64,000 nt of DNA from Xestospongia bergquistia (Eukaryota > Porifera > Demospongiae > Haplosclerida > Petrosiidae): positions 4,201,001 to 4,265,000 of the forward strand of contig OZ014411.1 in NCBI GenBank assembly GCA_963965975.1. Direction: 5' to 3'. The translations under genes and the position numbers were made by a program. Below the pieces are notes generated by a model. That model did no database searches, was not told the DNA's origin, and was given only the letters and a program-made list of their open reading frames with translations. The stretch's first letter is position 1; each line of letters starts with the position of its first letter. Below, one piece after another: positions 45,194-57,210 of this stretch.

Positions 45194-45196
45194 ATG

Positions 45197-45204
45197 TTTT
45201 TTTT
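45197..45204 (+). terminator. T8 run, possible Pol III terminator
   Basis: Eight T residues 3 nt after the closing stem. T9 in the 59 kb copy and T7 in the 33.9 kb copy occupy the same place. Confidence 0.4.
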
Positions 45205-45590
45205 ATAAATCTTAACTTTTTTAATGAAATCTAAATAACCACTGGTAAGGAATGTTGGTATAACTGATCAGTGTTTTATAGAGAACATTCCATGAACTTC
45301 CTTTAAGTTGTATGGTATACATGAAACATGCAATTGGTATTACAAAGCATAGCATGAATTTTATCAGATAATAATTCTTTAAATGGTTTAACAAGTTTGA
45401 TTGGTTTATTAGATATATTCAAATTTTATAGGACCACTCCTCGTTCTACCACAACAACATCTCCAACTTAATTATTAATGGGACGAAAACTCTAGACATG
45501 TCTCGACTTACTCCATCCTGATTTGCAAAATCATTAATAAAGAAACCTTTGAAATTTCCATTTAATAAAATTGATGACTGTATATTAGGG

Positions 45591-45723
45591 GTGGATCAGT
45601 TTCATACATAGCAAAGTACAAACCTGCTGGAAACAGGCACTGCTTAAAAATTAAAGTCAGATATAATAATAAGTAATAATATATACTATACTATTACAAA
45701 ATAGCATAAATTATGCATAATTT
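45591..45723. other. 3' flank of transporter H
   Basis: Matches 60540-60686 and, less closely, 34100-34232. No gene. Confidence 0.4.
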
Positions 45724-47264
45724 TTAGAATGTTTTATAATCCTCATGCTTTTGTCTTCGAAGAAAATCATTCTCATAAAAATTCTCTGCAATAACATTTG
45801 GATTGAATATGTCACCACGACTGCGCAATTTATACTTTTTGCTTAGCACAAGAAAGAGCAAGAGGTTTGTCAACATTACCATTGCATTCACAGAGAAGAT
45901 GTAAAACTCACAACTGGGTATCCAACTTTTCTTAAGATATTTGAAGACATTTACTATTATCCAACCAGTTGATTCATACAAGCCTGAAATTCCAAAATAA
46001 AAACCAATGAGAAGTCCTTTCATACTATGTGGTGCTTGAGCAAAGACAAATTCGAGACCACCTGCCAGAATTAAAATAGCTCCAAATGCTCCAATAAAGT
46101 TTGGTGCTAACATAATGTAAGTATTGTGTAGGTATTCATTCTGATTGCTTACATTAAATGTTCCTTCAAGTGCACATGTTTGATTAGAATTCTCTGTCTG
46201 TAGACTAAAGTACAAGTCTAAAGTGACAAATGCAATTTTGCTTATAGTAGACATTAAAATGCCTAAACCAATTGTTTTAAGTATTGTTATGTGATATTGA
46301 AAGTATTTTTTGATAAACTGATAAAGTGGTATGAGCGAGACATTTACGGAGTAATAAAGGAAGTAAGATGAGTCAAATAAGCATTGTCCAAATGTTTGTT
46401 TTGTTGTTGCTAGTTCTCCAATAGGTATAGCAGGAAATGATATCATTGTAATAACAGCTACTAGTGGTAACATTCGAAGCAATGTTTTCACATCTTCAAC
46501 TTCTTCCTCTAAGAAAGGTCCACCATACTTTTCTTTCCCTAAATCAATTCTAGAAGGATACGTTTCTTCCCAATAAGTTAAGGCAGAGCGCTGTACAGGA
46601 TACTTGTTTTTCTTTGCAAAGATAAGAACATTGTATAATAACTTCAGAGGATTTCTTGATGGTATGTATTCAATGAAATATCTCTTCATTATCAAGCCAG
46701 AAATTATAACAATTTGTAAGCATAGAAAATGACAGCAAATGATATAAATATCATACCTGGTATCTGATTGCATAAGACAACTTGTTAATGTTGTAAGTAG
46801 AAAACCTAGACCTCGAGACCAGATAAAATATCAGACATATTTACTTAATGTATGTGAAGTTGCTGTGATGAGTTGGTCTGAGCCAAGCAAAAGATTGACT
46901 ATAAAGAAAGCCTTTTGGGAAAGGACTGATATAGGTAAAGCAATGTCAATTATTAGGTTGGCCTCTTTGAATTTATCTACAAGAACTGACATACTGACAT
47001 GACAGCAATGAGACAAGTCACTGAAGAAGCCAGTACAAGATTGAACATGGCTATCTTGAAATGTCCAAATTTTATGTCTGCAGCAACAGGAAGTGATAAA
47101 TAGAAAGTAACACTTAAAACAAGTTGAAATACATAAGAAATAAGATACTCTTCATCATCTTTTACTTTTATAGAAAAGAATATTGATGGAGTCATTAACT
47201 CTACTAGAACTATCCATACTAGGGACAAAATGGCTGTTTTAGGAAATGAAGCTAGGCTTGACAT
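45724..47264 (-). pseudogene. POT/SLC15-like transporter, broken copy H
   Basis: Full-length homologue disabled twice. An 8-nt tandem duplication (ACTGACAT at 46985-46992 and 46993-47000) shifts the frame at MSVVVDKF. A TGG to TGA change at 46831-46833 stops the YVWYF motif. It also lacks three residues of the PTR signature region (VAADIKF for VAGLYADIKF), a 9-nt deletion shared with copy J. Downstream of the stop, 349 codons remain open to the YKTF tail, including EFVFAQAPHSMKG, so the damage is recent. Closest relative: copy J. Confidence 0.85.
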
Positions 47265-47790
47265 AGTAGTAGAGTAGTCTGCTGTTTATTCACACAGGTA
47301 GTTCATAACTGATGATGACGTTTGTCTAAATAGCTCATTTAAGTTTGCTTATTGTATGTTTACCTTTTCAATTTAGTAAGAAATTATATTTCCAACGCTT
47401 GATAGTATTCTAAAATGAAATTTGATGTTATGATAACTTAGATTTGGTGATAATACACAATGACAAACTCTAAACCTTTAAATATTAAGTCAATAAAGTT
47501 AGTCATCACTCTCAAATTACCACAATTAGTGACTTAACATTCTTTCATTTAAGGAAACTGTTATATACACATTCATATTTTTTATTCCTTTAATAATGTT
47601 AACATTTTTAAAGTTTTCTTTATTTTTTATTCAAATTCAAATAGTTCCTGCAATGTGCCAATGTGTTGTATTTTTCTATGCAACTTTTGAAACCAACAAA
47701 TGAAATGGACTTACATATGACAGAATCATCCTATCTCACTTTAATATACAATGCATACTTATAACTATGTATGTGTATATACAAGTTGAA

Positions 47791-47916
47791 GCATAATGGT
47801 GTTTTCATTCCTAGCATCCTATCAGACTCACTAAACAGCCAATCTGATGGTATGTTAACAATGTTTAGTCAATTTGATAGGATATTTAAAATGAAAATAG
47901 TATGGTGTATACTTAA
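47791..47916. mobile_element. Palindromic MITE, family 1
   Basis: Left end is rearranged (ACAAGTTGAAGCATAATGG) but the TTTTCATTCCTAGCATCC arm and the GGATATT..ATGAAAATAG complement remain. Confidence 0.5.
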
Positions 47917-47995
47917 CACAAAACCTGTATTATATACTGCTTACTCAATGATGAATTGCTATGCTTTTTATTGGGAATTTGATTTGAATATAATA

Positions 47996-48242
47996 TGTGA
48001 CCTGATTTGCAACAAGGGACCACTTCAGTCAAAACGTTTGTGAGCTGATTTTTGAAAAGGGACCACTGTTAATATACCTAAAAACAGTCTTGTATACATA
48101 CATTTACCATGAATAGTTGTGCATGTACAGCAACTGTATGTACACAACTGTTTTTGTGATGTGCTTTAATAGTGGTCTCTTTTTACAAATCTGGTCCAAA
48201 ATGTTTTGCCAGAAGTAATCCCTTATTGCAAATCAGGTCACA
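47996..48242. mobile_element. Palindromic MITE, family 3
   Basis: TGTGACCTGATTTGCAA to TTGCAAATCAGGTCACA, flanked by TA on both sides, at the same site as 36898-37131. Confidence 0.7.
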
Positions 48243-48701
48243 TAAACTATCCAATGATTGATTCAATCTAATGTTGTCATATATATAGTTGAACATATGT
48301 AAGTCAATGTTTGCAGTCTGAGGTCAACTTGTCAATATAACATTGTAATACTGATAAATTTGACCAAAATTCACTTGTCTATTTAAAAAAATAATATAAT
48401 CATTAATGGAATGCATTATTGCCTAGTACTTTCATGCTGACAGTATGTATTATGCATAATTAGCAACAATTATCTCATTGTGTGCCTATACTAAACTGGT
48501 AGACATTGAACTATATGCCTCTAGTGATTTTAAAGAATAAATTCATGTTGTAGGATACAAAACTATGATAGATAGATAGATAATCATCATTTATGTACCC
48601 CCTGTCATTTTATTACATTACACAATGACCAAAGAGCAATAAAGGTTAGAGAGTAAAGGTAAGGGATACAGATGAGTTATACGGCCTTCACACCATTCGA
48701 A

Positions 48702-48984
48702 GATTAGTTGTGGGTGTACAAAGATACAGATTAAGAAACGTATTCTGAAGTTACTTGAATTAGTAGTAAATACAGGAATTTTTAAGCCCAAAAAATGATG
48801 ACATCTGTCATAATCTTGGAAATTTAAGGTACACCCTACCGTTTATTCAACCTAACATTATTGATGAAAATATTGCCAAGATTATGATAGATGTCGTTAT
48901 TATATTTGGGCTTAAAACTTCCTGTATTAACTGATTCAAGTAACTTCAGAATACATTTCTTAATCTGTACACCCACTACTAATC
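48702..48984. mobile_element. Palindromic MITE, family 4, complete
   Basis: About 283 bp with ~100-bp inverted arms: GATTAGTTGTGGGTGTACA at the left and TGTACACCCACTACTAATC at the right, with CCAAGATTATGA-type sequence near the centre. Confidence 0.65.
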
Positions 48985-49336
48985 ATATATAATTACTGAC
49001 TGCAATCACATTAAATGTTTGTTTTGTGTGATGTGATTGTTATAATAAGTAGTTACCCATTGAGTGGCATAAGAAATGACCTCTCGCAAAATTGTCAAAT
49101 GATTGTCACTGTATGTACATAAATATTAACTGTTTTGTTTATAAAGGAAAGATAAGTTTATCATAAATACCCATTGACCAAAAATAGCACAGTAAAATGA
49201 ACACCAATATAACACTTGAATAAATCAATTGTAAAGACAGTATAATTTCCTTATTTTCAGTACTAATGCGAAATTACAAGACATGACAAGACAAATACAA
49301 GTGACATGAAATCAGTAAATCTTGTCAACATGAACA

Positions 49337-51119
49337 CTAGTCATCATCAAATAGTAGTGTTTCTCGTCTCATTCCTAATGACACCACTGACACTGAACTA
49401 GTTTCACATATTAAAGCAGGGGATCCAGGACAAGTTAAAGGAGCATCTGTACCATCAGTAATAGGGTGTGGTATATGCTTCTTAAATATTTTCTTGATTT
49501 TTGTAATTGGTTGTTGTAAACAAGACTTTAACAAATGATCCCAGACATGATAAACTATAATACTACAGAACACAACAAATGATAATGATACTAAAACAAT
49601 ACTTGATGTTTGCCTTGACTTTGACTTTTGACAGGTTTGTATGTTCATATAAGACATAAACATAAGATTTAGAAGAAATAACATTTCCAGACAAGCCAAA
49701 GGTATATGTCGATAAATTCCCTTCAGTAGGAAGTACATTGATACAATAATGGTTAAACAAGATGTTAATACATCCAAGCTTATAGTTACCTTGGTATCTA
49801 GAGACACAACCAGTGCTAAGACAACACGAACTAATAGTAAAAATCCAGTCCAAAAACGACATTTGTCCTTATATGGACCTCCATATGCATCAAAGAAAGG
49901 CTTCATGTATGTTGACAACTTTCGACAACGGCACATGTATTTTGATAGAGGTCCTTCAAACAATGGTATTGTGAGAAGGTAGAAGGTATAAGGAACAATT
50001 AGTAAAATGATTACAGTGAGTGAGAACAAAAACAATGGTAAATGACAACCTGTCAAATATTTGACATTAGCATCAATGTACCACCTTAGTAATGTGACAC
50101 TATTATTACTTTCACAATGAATATTGGTGTGATGGAGGACCTGGAATACGGTACGTATCAGTTTAGTATAAGAGAGAAGGATCATGGTGGCTAGTACTTG
50201 AATTGCTTGTCTTCCTACAAGTCGAACCACTTTGCTAGAATATCGTGACAATATTATGATAAGTATTAAAATAAACCAAACATATGCTGGAAAGATAAAC
50301 TGAAGCCATGCCTTACCACAAGAGTCCATACCATAAAAAAAACAAGTCTCAATGCCCAGATCTAGATTAAGCCAGGAAATAAACTGACTAAGATATGAAA
50401 TGGGACCATCAGGAAAAAAGATGGGTTCATATATTTTAACAACATTAGCATAGAATATAAGTCCATTGATGGTACCCACAGACACAGTTAAATTTAAAAC
50501 AACGACAAAAGCTATCAGTGCTATACCAGCCACAGCAAATAGAATGATAAGTAGTACTAAGTAGTCATTATTACATTGTCCACATTGATTGGAACCTAAC
50601 ATGAGACTGAGTCCTTTAGTACATTGTCCACAGAATATACCAGACCTTTTGTGAAGACATTGAGAGTCAGGAGAGGTGACTTTAAAGTCAATTTTTCCAT
50701 TATTACAATAATCAAAGGGACACGTTGGATATACAATAAGACAGTCTGAGTCATTTTTGTAACCAATCCACATATCACCATCTCTAGTTATAATTTGAGT
50801 ATTAATATCACAAGTTATTGAAGGTGTGTTTAATTCAGATCTACAAACACGTGTCATTTACCAATGGGAACCCAGTTGGACAGGACTCAATGCTAACTTT
50901 TACAACTTTAGCTTTTGGGTCAGATAAAGGTTTAATTGAGCTTTCTAGAGTTACAGAGATCTCTGTTGCATTTACTGATTCAGGATTTGCATATACTTTG
51001 AAGGTTACATTGGTACAGCTTGCATTTAGTCTATTTTTGGCAGTTTGCACATTGGATGAGCTTTCTGATGTTACCAATTTTATCATTTAAGCCATCCTTT
51101 ATACCAACAGTAGCTAGCA
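49337..51119 (-). pseudogene. Beta-helix/multi-TM protein, copy 2, ectodomain deleted
   Basis: Nearly identical to the 3' part of copy 1. The TM region is fully open (eight A at ~50334-50342 keep CFFYGMDSC in frame), giving 506 codons from an ATG created at MTRVCRSELNTP. Relative to copy 1, a 2-nt deletion at NDTCIC separates this from 81 upstream codons. Another deletion near 51086 removes EGV-type residues, and homology ends at about 51119, where the DNA jumps to the far 5' flank (as 43640). So the signal peptide and beta-helix are gone. If transcribed it could encode a membrane part without ectodomain. Confidence 0.8.
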
Positions 51120-52675
51120 ATATACTTCTCTCTCTCTCTCTTTCTCTCTTTCAACAAAGTATTTTAATGAAAGAAACATGACCAAAAGAAATAAAAGCTA
51201 ATATCCTTTGTTATGAAACAAAGAAACTAGATAAGCATCATATTGATTAACAATGCAAAATGACTGCATCTACCTCAGTTCTACTTTCTACTTTTTTATT
51301 GTTCCTTTTCCATTTACATGTTTGTTTATGTTTATCTGATCTTTTTACTGAAAGTGTATCTCCTACTTCTCGTGAATGTTAATATAAATTTCCCATCCAA
51401 TGTTAATCAAAATTTGCTCCTTGATTTGGAAAAAAATTGACACTTTTGGCTTCCATACTATTGCAAAATTTGGTGTTTCTAATGTTGTTTATGACTATGC
51501 TGACAAATCTTACATTATACTGATGACATTTAGATTAACTGTTATTAATCAATCATTTTGTTTGTGACAACATAAATTGCTAGACACAGTTGCTATGTCT
51601 TAGCTATTTAGGGTATTAGCACTGTATTAATTTTCCTTTCCTTTTTGTAGTTGCACAAAATCACCAGATATTTTCGCTCTTTATAAACTTTGCCTATCAT
51701 ATATATAGTATTGGCTTTGTGCTTATTTTCATATTTCTTGATTACACAAAAGGAAGTCTATAATATGGACTTATGCACACATTAATTCAGACAATTTATT
51801 AAAAAATCAATTTGAAGTTAATGGTAACATGAAGTATAATATACTTCATAAGTATATATTATATATATTTACCAGTAGAGTAGTTCTTGATAGTAAACTA
51901 CAAAAGACAAATCTATAGCATTTGTGTAACAAGACTGATTGTGATTTACTAATTAAAGATATAAACTACATTTGTATACACTAAACTCAATTTATCAATT
52001 GAACTAAATTGTCTCTTGATGTCAACACATGAAACACATACCAAACTTTTTACATAATGTAATGTCATATAAAATATTTTGAACACACTGGCAAATGTTA
52101 TATACAAATAAAAGATTACGAATCACCTACTAAACAAAACTATATTAAGTGTATACTAGATCTGTATTCTTTATTATATTATATTATCATGCTTAGGTCA
52201 TTAGCTAAAATTCTTCTCAAAACCCTTTTATAATACCATGCTCAATTGTATAGTTATCATTCTAATTTCTAATGACTTAAATGTTTATTACAAAATCAAG
52301 CAAATAAGAAAAATATCTATCTCTACAAAATCAATTTTTTTATATTCCTTGTGTCAATGCTAATCAAAGATGTGGACAGCTTTCAGCACAAGTTTTCTTC
52401 TTTCTGATATTGAGTCATTTTTTGAACAATGGGGTAAACAACAACAACAGAATATAAAAGCAGCAACCTGAATTTGGTTTGTTACATGTAGTAAGAGTTA
52501 TGTTTGGGCTACTGGAAGGACATAAGGAGAATTGTTATGGTGTATAAGTAACAATCATTTTTAGATTTATTTACCATATTCCAAAGAGACATCTTTACTA
52601 TATTATAATTAGAATATTGGAATGATGGACAACTGTCATAATCAACAAGACAAGTAACAGCTATTACTGGTGACA
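51120..52675. other. Intergenic, beta-helix gene 5' flank relics
   Basis: 51120-51250 matches 43645-43760 and 51290-51620 matches 44030-44350. The rest has no relative in the window. A TATAAAAG at about 52454 may be an old collagen promoter serving the remnant at 52676. Confidence 0.4.
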
Positions 52676-52990
52676 AGATATACTTAAAATATTACAAGGT
52701 CAAGATGGAAGAGATGGATTATCAGGACATCAAGATAAAGCAGTAAGTCAAAAGAGAGAACAAGGAATACAAGGACCTTCTGAACCAACAAATGGAGGTG
52801 TGGTCAATACACGATGAGGACAAACTTTTTGCCCAAACCATACAAGCTCTGTGCATCGTATGATGAAATAATCACTGCAAAAGCACATGCATAAAAAGTG
52901 GATGAAGTGCCAACTACTTATGTTCGCTACATAACCCACAATATACAAAGCATGTCATATCACTTCAATATTTCTCTAGTATATCCGGAT
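52676..52990 (+). pseudogene. Short-chain collagen C4-like remnant
   Basis: Readable pieces: LQGQDGRDGLSGHQ, QREQGIQGPSEPTNGGVVNTR then stop, a Cys-Pro-Asn segment and ANYLC followed by HNPQYTKH, matching the order of the intact genes. Only about 100 codons' worth remains. It is the only collagen relic seen in the right half between beta-helix units. Confidence 0.6.
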
Positions 52991-53598
52991 GTAAGTGTAC
53001 TTTTGTGACAATAAGAGTAGATTATGCTGAAAAGTAGACAAGACTTGTTTCAAGTTCTAAAAGAATTTACTTGAGTTAGAGAAAGCTAAAAGCTGGTGTA
53101 GTTATTGCTGTGACAAAGTGTAGGGACACTCACTTATTAGTGATGATGTTTACCTCTGTAGGAAATGATCTCTGCCTTGTGAATGGTTTTTATTCTGCTA
53201 AGAAGTTAGGATGTTAAAAACATGACTGGAACAGTTTATGAAATGTAGCAAATGAGCTACAGAGACAAATTCCTAGCAAAGTATTGTGCTTTTTTTAGTT
53301 ATTTGTGCAGTAATTTTCAGTGGTGATTGATAATAAAGCTAATAGAATCAGTGATTTTAGTAAATTTTATTTGATAAAGTGCACACAAATTCTCAATCAT
53401 TTGTAAAAAGAAATCTTTAAAATTTTTATTTAATAAAATTGATGACTGTTTATTAGGGGGTGGGGATCAATTTAATACACAACAAAATATAGATTTCCTA
53501 CTGAAAACAGGTACTGCTTAAAAATTAAAGTCAGATATAAAAATAAGCAATAGTATACATTATACTATTGTAAAATAGCATGAAAGTATGCATAATTT
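52991..53598. other. 3' flank of transporter I
   Basis: The last ~200 bases match other transporter 3' flanks (60410-60686). No gene recognised. Confidence 0.4.
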
Positions 53599-55140
53599 TC
53601 AGAATGTTTCATAATTCTCATATTTTTGTCTTCGAAGAAAATCATTCTCATAATAATTCTCTGCAATAACATTTGGATTGAATATGTCACCACGACTGCG
53701 CAATTTGTACTTCTTGCTCAGCACAAGGAAAAACAAGAGGCTTGTCAACATTACTATTGTATTCACAGTAAAGATGTAAAATTCACAACTGGGTATCCAA
53801 CTTTTATTATGATATTTAAAGACATTTACTAGTATCCAACCAGTCACATCATACAAACCTGAAATTCCAAAATAAACACCAATGAGAAGTCCTTTCATAC
53901 TATGTGGTGCTTGAGCAAAGACAAATTCGAGACCACCTGCCATTATTAAAACAGATCCAAATGCTCCGATAAAGTTTGGTGCTAACATAATGTAAGTATT
54001 GTGCAGGTATTCATTCTGATTGGTTACATTTAATGTCCCTTCAAGTGCACATGTTTGATTAGAAATCTCTGTCTGTAGACTGAAGTACAAGTCTAAAGTG
54101 ACATATCCAATTTTGCTTATAGTAGACATAAAAATGCCAACAGCAATTGTTTTAAGTATTGTTATATGATATTGGAGATATTTTTTGATAAACTGATAAA
54201 GTGGTATGAGCAGGACATTTACTGAGTAATGAAGGAAGTAAGATGAGTCAAATAAGCATTGTCCAAATGTTTGTTTTGTTGTTGCTAGTCGTCCAATAGG
54301 TATAGCAGGAAATGATACCATTGTAATAACAGCTACTAGTGGTAACATTCGAAGCAATGTTTTTACATCTTCAACTTCCTCCTCTAAGAAAGGCCCACCA
54401 TATTTTTCTTTTCCTAAATCAATTCTAGAAGGGTGTGTTTCTTCCCAATAAGTTAAGGCAGAGTGTTTTACAGGATAATTGTTTTTCTTTGCAAAGATAA
54501 GAACATTGTATAATAACTTCAGAGGATTTCTTGATGGTCTGTATTCAATGAAATATCTCTTTGATATCAAACCAGAAATTATAACAATTTGTAAGCATAC
54601 AAAATGACAGCAAATGATATAAATATCATACCTGGTATCTGATTGCGTCAGACAACTTGTTAATGCTGTAAGTAGTAAACCTAGACTTCCAGACCAGATA
54701 AAATACCAGACATATATACTTAATTGGTTTGAAGTTGCTGTGATAAGTTGGTCTGAGCCAAGCAAAAGATTGACTATAATAAAAGCCTTATGGGAAAGGA
54801 CTGATATAGGTAAAGCAATGTACATTATTAGGCTGGACTCCTTGAATTTATCTACAACAACTGACATGACAGCAATGAGACAAGTCACTGAAGAAGCCAG
54901 TATAAGATTGAACATGGCTGTCTTGAAACGTCCAAATTTTATGTCTGCATAAAGACCAGCAACAGGAAGTGATAAATAGAAAGTAACACTTAAAACAAGT
55001 TGAAAGACATATGATATAAGATACTCTTCATCATCTTTTTCTTTCATAGAAAAGAATATTGATGGAGTCATTAACTCTACTAGAACTAGCCATACTAGGG
55101 ACAAAATGGCCGTTTTAGAATATGAAGTTAGACTTAACAT
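53599..55140 (-). CDS. POT/SLC15-like transporter, copy I
   Basis: Intact, 513 residues, start MLSLTSYSKT (the usual SSLxSFPKT start is altered). Keeps GLYADIKFGRFKT, GSDQLITAT, NPLKLLYN, the KYGGPFLEEEVEDVKTLL loop and EFVFAQAPHSMKG, and ends ENYETF. One glycosylation sequon differs: EISNQTC instead of ENSNQTC. LYDVTGWILVNV is a private variant of the TM11 region. Same family role as copies A-G, with substrate unknown. Confidence 0.8.
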   Translation of the reverse strand: MLSLTSYSKTAILSLVWLVLVELMTPSIFFSMKEKDDEEYLISYVFQLVLSVTFYLSLPVAGLYADIKFGRFKTAMFNLILASSVTCLIAVMSVVVDKFKESSLIMYIALPISVLSHKAFIIVNLLLGSDQLITATSNQLSIYVWYFIWSGSLGLLLTALTSCLTQSDTRYDIYIICCHFVCLQIVIISGLISKRYFIEYRPSRNPLKLLYNVLIFAKKNNYPVKHSALTYWEETHPSRIDLGKEKYGGPFLEEEVEDVKTLLRMLPLVAVITMVSFPAIPIGRLATTKQTFGQCLFDSSYFLHYSVNVLLIPLYQFIKKYLQYHITILKTIAVGIFMSTISKIGYVTLDLYFSLQTEISNQTCALEGTLNVTNQNEYLHNTYIMLAPNFIGAFGSVLIMAGGLEFVFAQAPHSMKGLLIGVYFGISGLYDVTGWILVNVFKYHNKSWIPSCEFYIFTVNTIVMLTSLLFFLVLSKKYKLRSRGDIFNPNVIAENYYENDFLRRQKYENYETF

Positions 55141-55884
55141 AGTAGTAGAGTAGTTAGCTGTTTATTCAGACAGTTGGTTCAAAGTATTGATGAAAGTTGT
55201 CTGAATAGCTGATTTAAGTTAATTTACTGTATGTTTACCTTTCAATTTAGTAAGTTAATCAACATGCCTTTAATGGTTGACAGTTATCTTCTGGAAAATG
55301 AACTTTTGATGTTATCATTACTTTTTACACAATGGGAAACACTAAACTTTTATATAATATAATCTGGACAAGTCATTGCTTCTTTGTGTTCTATATAAGA
55401 TGACCCAAAGAACAATTGCTACAGTTAAACAAAAAAATATATTGCACTATAGCGTAATAAAATCATAACTTAGACTGTATCTAGCAGATAAATTGTCCAT
55501 GTTTGTTGAGGTCTAATGCTTGTATATCTAATGTGTTGTTGTTATTCCTTCAATTTGCATGTCTATATAACACTTCTTTAAAAGGAAATAATGTCTAGTC
55601 AATAATTGAGGTAATTTGAGAGTGATGACTAACTTTAGTGACTGACTAAGAGCTACAACTACACATAAATCATTAAGCTTATGGAAAAAGAGAAGGATTC
55701 AGGGCTGACAGAATTAGTACTTAATTCCTTTAATAACGTTAATACTTTTAGTGCTGTCTTCATTTATTGGTTTTAAATCCAAAAGAATTCCTGCAGTGTG
55801 CCAATTTGTTGTATTATTGAGTCTTAATTAACATTGTAAAAATTGATTGGTTGACTTAACCAAATGTAGTTATACAAGTTGTAT

Positions 55885-55980
55885 GTAAAGTAAACAAGAT
55901 ATTGTTTTCAATCATAAAGTCTTATCAGATTGACTAAACAGTCAATCTGATCGTATTTTAGGAATGAAAACAGTGTTTAC
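55885..55980. mobile_element. Palindromic MITE, family 1 (short copy)
   Basis: GTAAAGTAAACAAGATATTG left end and GGAATGAAAACAGTGTTTAC right end around the CAGATTGACTAAACAGTCAATCTG hairpin. Confidence 0.55.
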
Positions 55981-56103
55981 ATTAAACCTGTATTATATAC
56001 TACTTACTCTATGACAAATTGTTATGCTTTTTACTGCTGGGAATTTGTTTTTATTATATGCTGTCCAATGATTGATTCAACCTAATGTTTATAATCCATC
56101 ATA

Positions 56104-56343
56104 TGTGACCTGATTTGAAAAAAGAGACCACTTCTGTCAAAACATTTGTGACCTGATTTGTGAAAAATCAACTGTTAAAACATCTCAAAAAACATTTTTG
56201 TATACATACAGTTGTTACATATGCATAACTATTCTATATGTATGCAAAACTGTTTTTTGGTATCTTTTAACAATGTTTTTTTTTCACAAATAAGGTCACA
56301 AATGTTTTGACAGAAGTGGTCCCTTTTTGCAAATCAGGTCACA
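56104..56343. mobile_element. Palindromic MITE, family 3, independent insertion
   Basis: TGTGACCTGATTTGAAA to TTGCAAATCAGGTCACA, about 240 bp. It sits ~60 bp further along the flank than the copies at 36.9, 48.0 and 62.9 kb (after the GTTTATAATCCATCATA string), so it is a separate insertion. Confidence 0.7.
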
Positions 56344-56759
56344 AAGATAGTTGAACATATATAAGTCACTGTTTACAACCTCAAGCCAAGTTGTCAATAT
56401 TATGTCATAATACTTATAAAGGTTGACCAATATTCTCTCATCTATTAAAAAAACAATAATTATTATCATTAATGAATGCATTATTACCTAATGCTACCAT
56501 GCTGACAGTATGTATTATATATAATTACTGACAGTTATATCATTCTGAACTGTTGAACAATAAACTATATACCTCTAGTGATTATAAAGAACAAGATAAT
56601 GTTGTAGGATAATCTTCATTTTAGTAGCCCCTTTCCTTTTGTTTCATTACACATTGACCCCAGAGAAATAAACATTAGAGAGCAGAGGTGAAGAGTACAG
56701 GCCAGTTATGAGACTGTCACTGCATTCAGTGGCAACATGTTCATCAATAATGTCAGGTT

Positions 56760-56911
56760 GAGTAAAAGGTAGGGTGTACCTAATAGTGTCAAGATCACAA
56801 GAGATGCGATTATATTTTAGGCTTAAAAATTACTGTATTTACTAATTCAAGTAACTTCTCAATACATTTCTTAATCTGTAGTCTTTATATACCTACTACT
56901 AATCATATATG
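56760..56911. mobile_element. MITE family 4, left arm deleted
   Basis: Right arm only, ending CCTACTACTAATCATATATG; complementary to the left arm kept at 37563-37740. Confidence 0.5.
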
Positions 56912-57210
56912 ATTATTGACTGTGATCACTTTAAATGTTTGTTTTGTTAGTGATTGTTATAATAAGCAGTCACACAGTGGTTTGTCACTATATGTTCATA
57001 ATTATTAACTGTTTTGTTTATAAAGGAAAAGATAATTTTATCATAAATACACATTAACTAAAAATTGCACAATAAAATGAACACTAATTAACATTTGAAT
57101 AAATCAATTGTAAAGACAATATAATTTCCTTATTTTCAGTACTAATGCAAAATTACAACACAAGACAAATATGAATGACATGAAATCAGTAAATCTTGTC
57201 AACATGAACA

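Larger units (their letters stand above)
44445..45590. repeat. Duplicated 1.1 kb spacer block, copy 1
   Basis: Nearly identical to 58262-59405, differing by scattered substitutions and length changes in simple runs. Contains the structured element with its upstream TATA box and downstream T run. Marks the boundary between successive transporter plus beta-helix units. Confidence 0.8.
47265..49336. other. Spacer between transporter H and beta-helix copy 2, with MITEs
   Basis: Colinear with 35778-38088 and 62212-64000. Contains three MITE-like elements listed separately. No gene recognised. Confidence 0.55.
55141..57210. other. Spacer between transporter I and beta-helix copy 3, with MITEs
   Basis: Homologous to the spacers behind G and H but more diverged. 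A short inverted segment at 55600-55715 repeats the transporter flank in reverse (complement of the AGTCAATAAAGTTAGTCATCACTC string). No gene recognised. Confidence 0.5.

Noticed and set aside
47771..48043. 90-codon plus-strand frames at 47771 and 62718
   Set aside because: They lie across MITEs in duplicated flanks; identity reflects recent duplication, and the 36.7 kb copy does not keep the frame.
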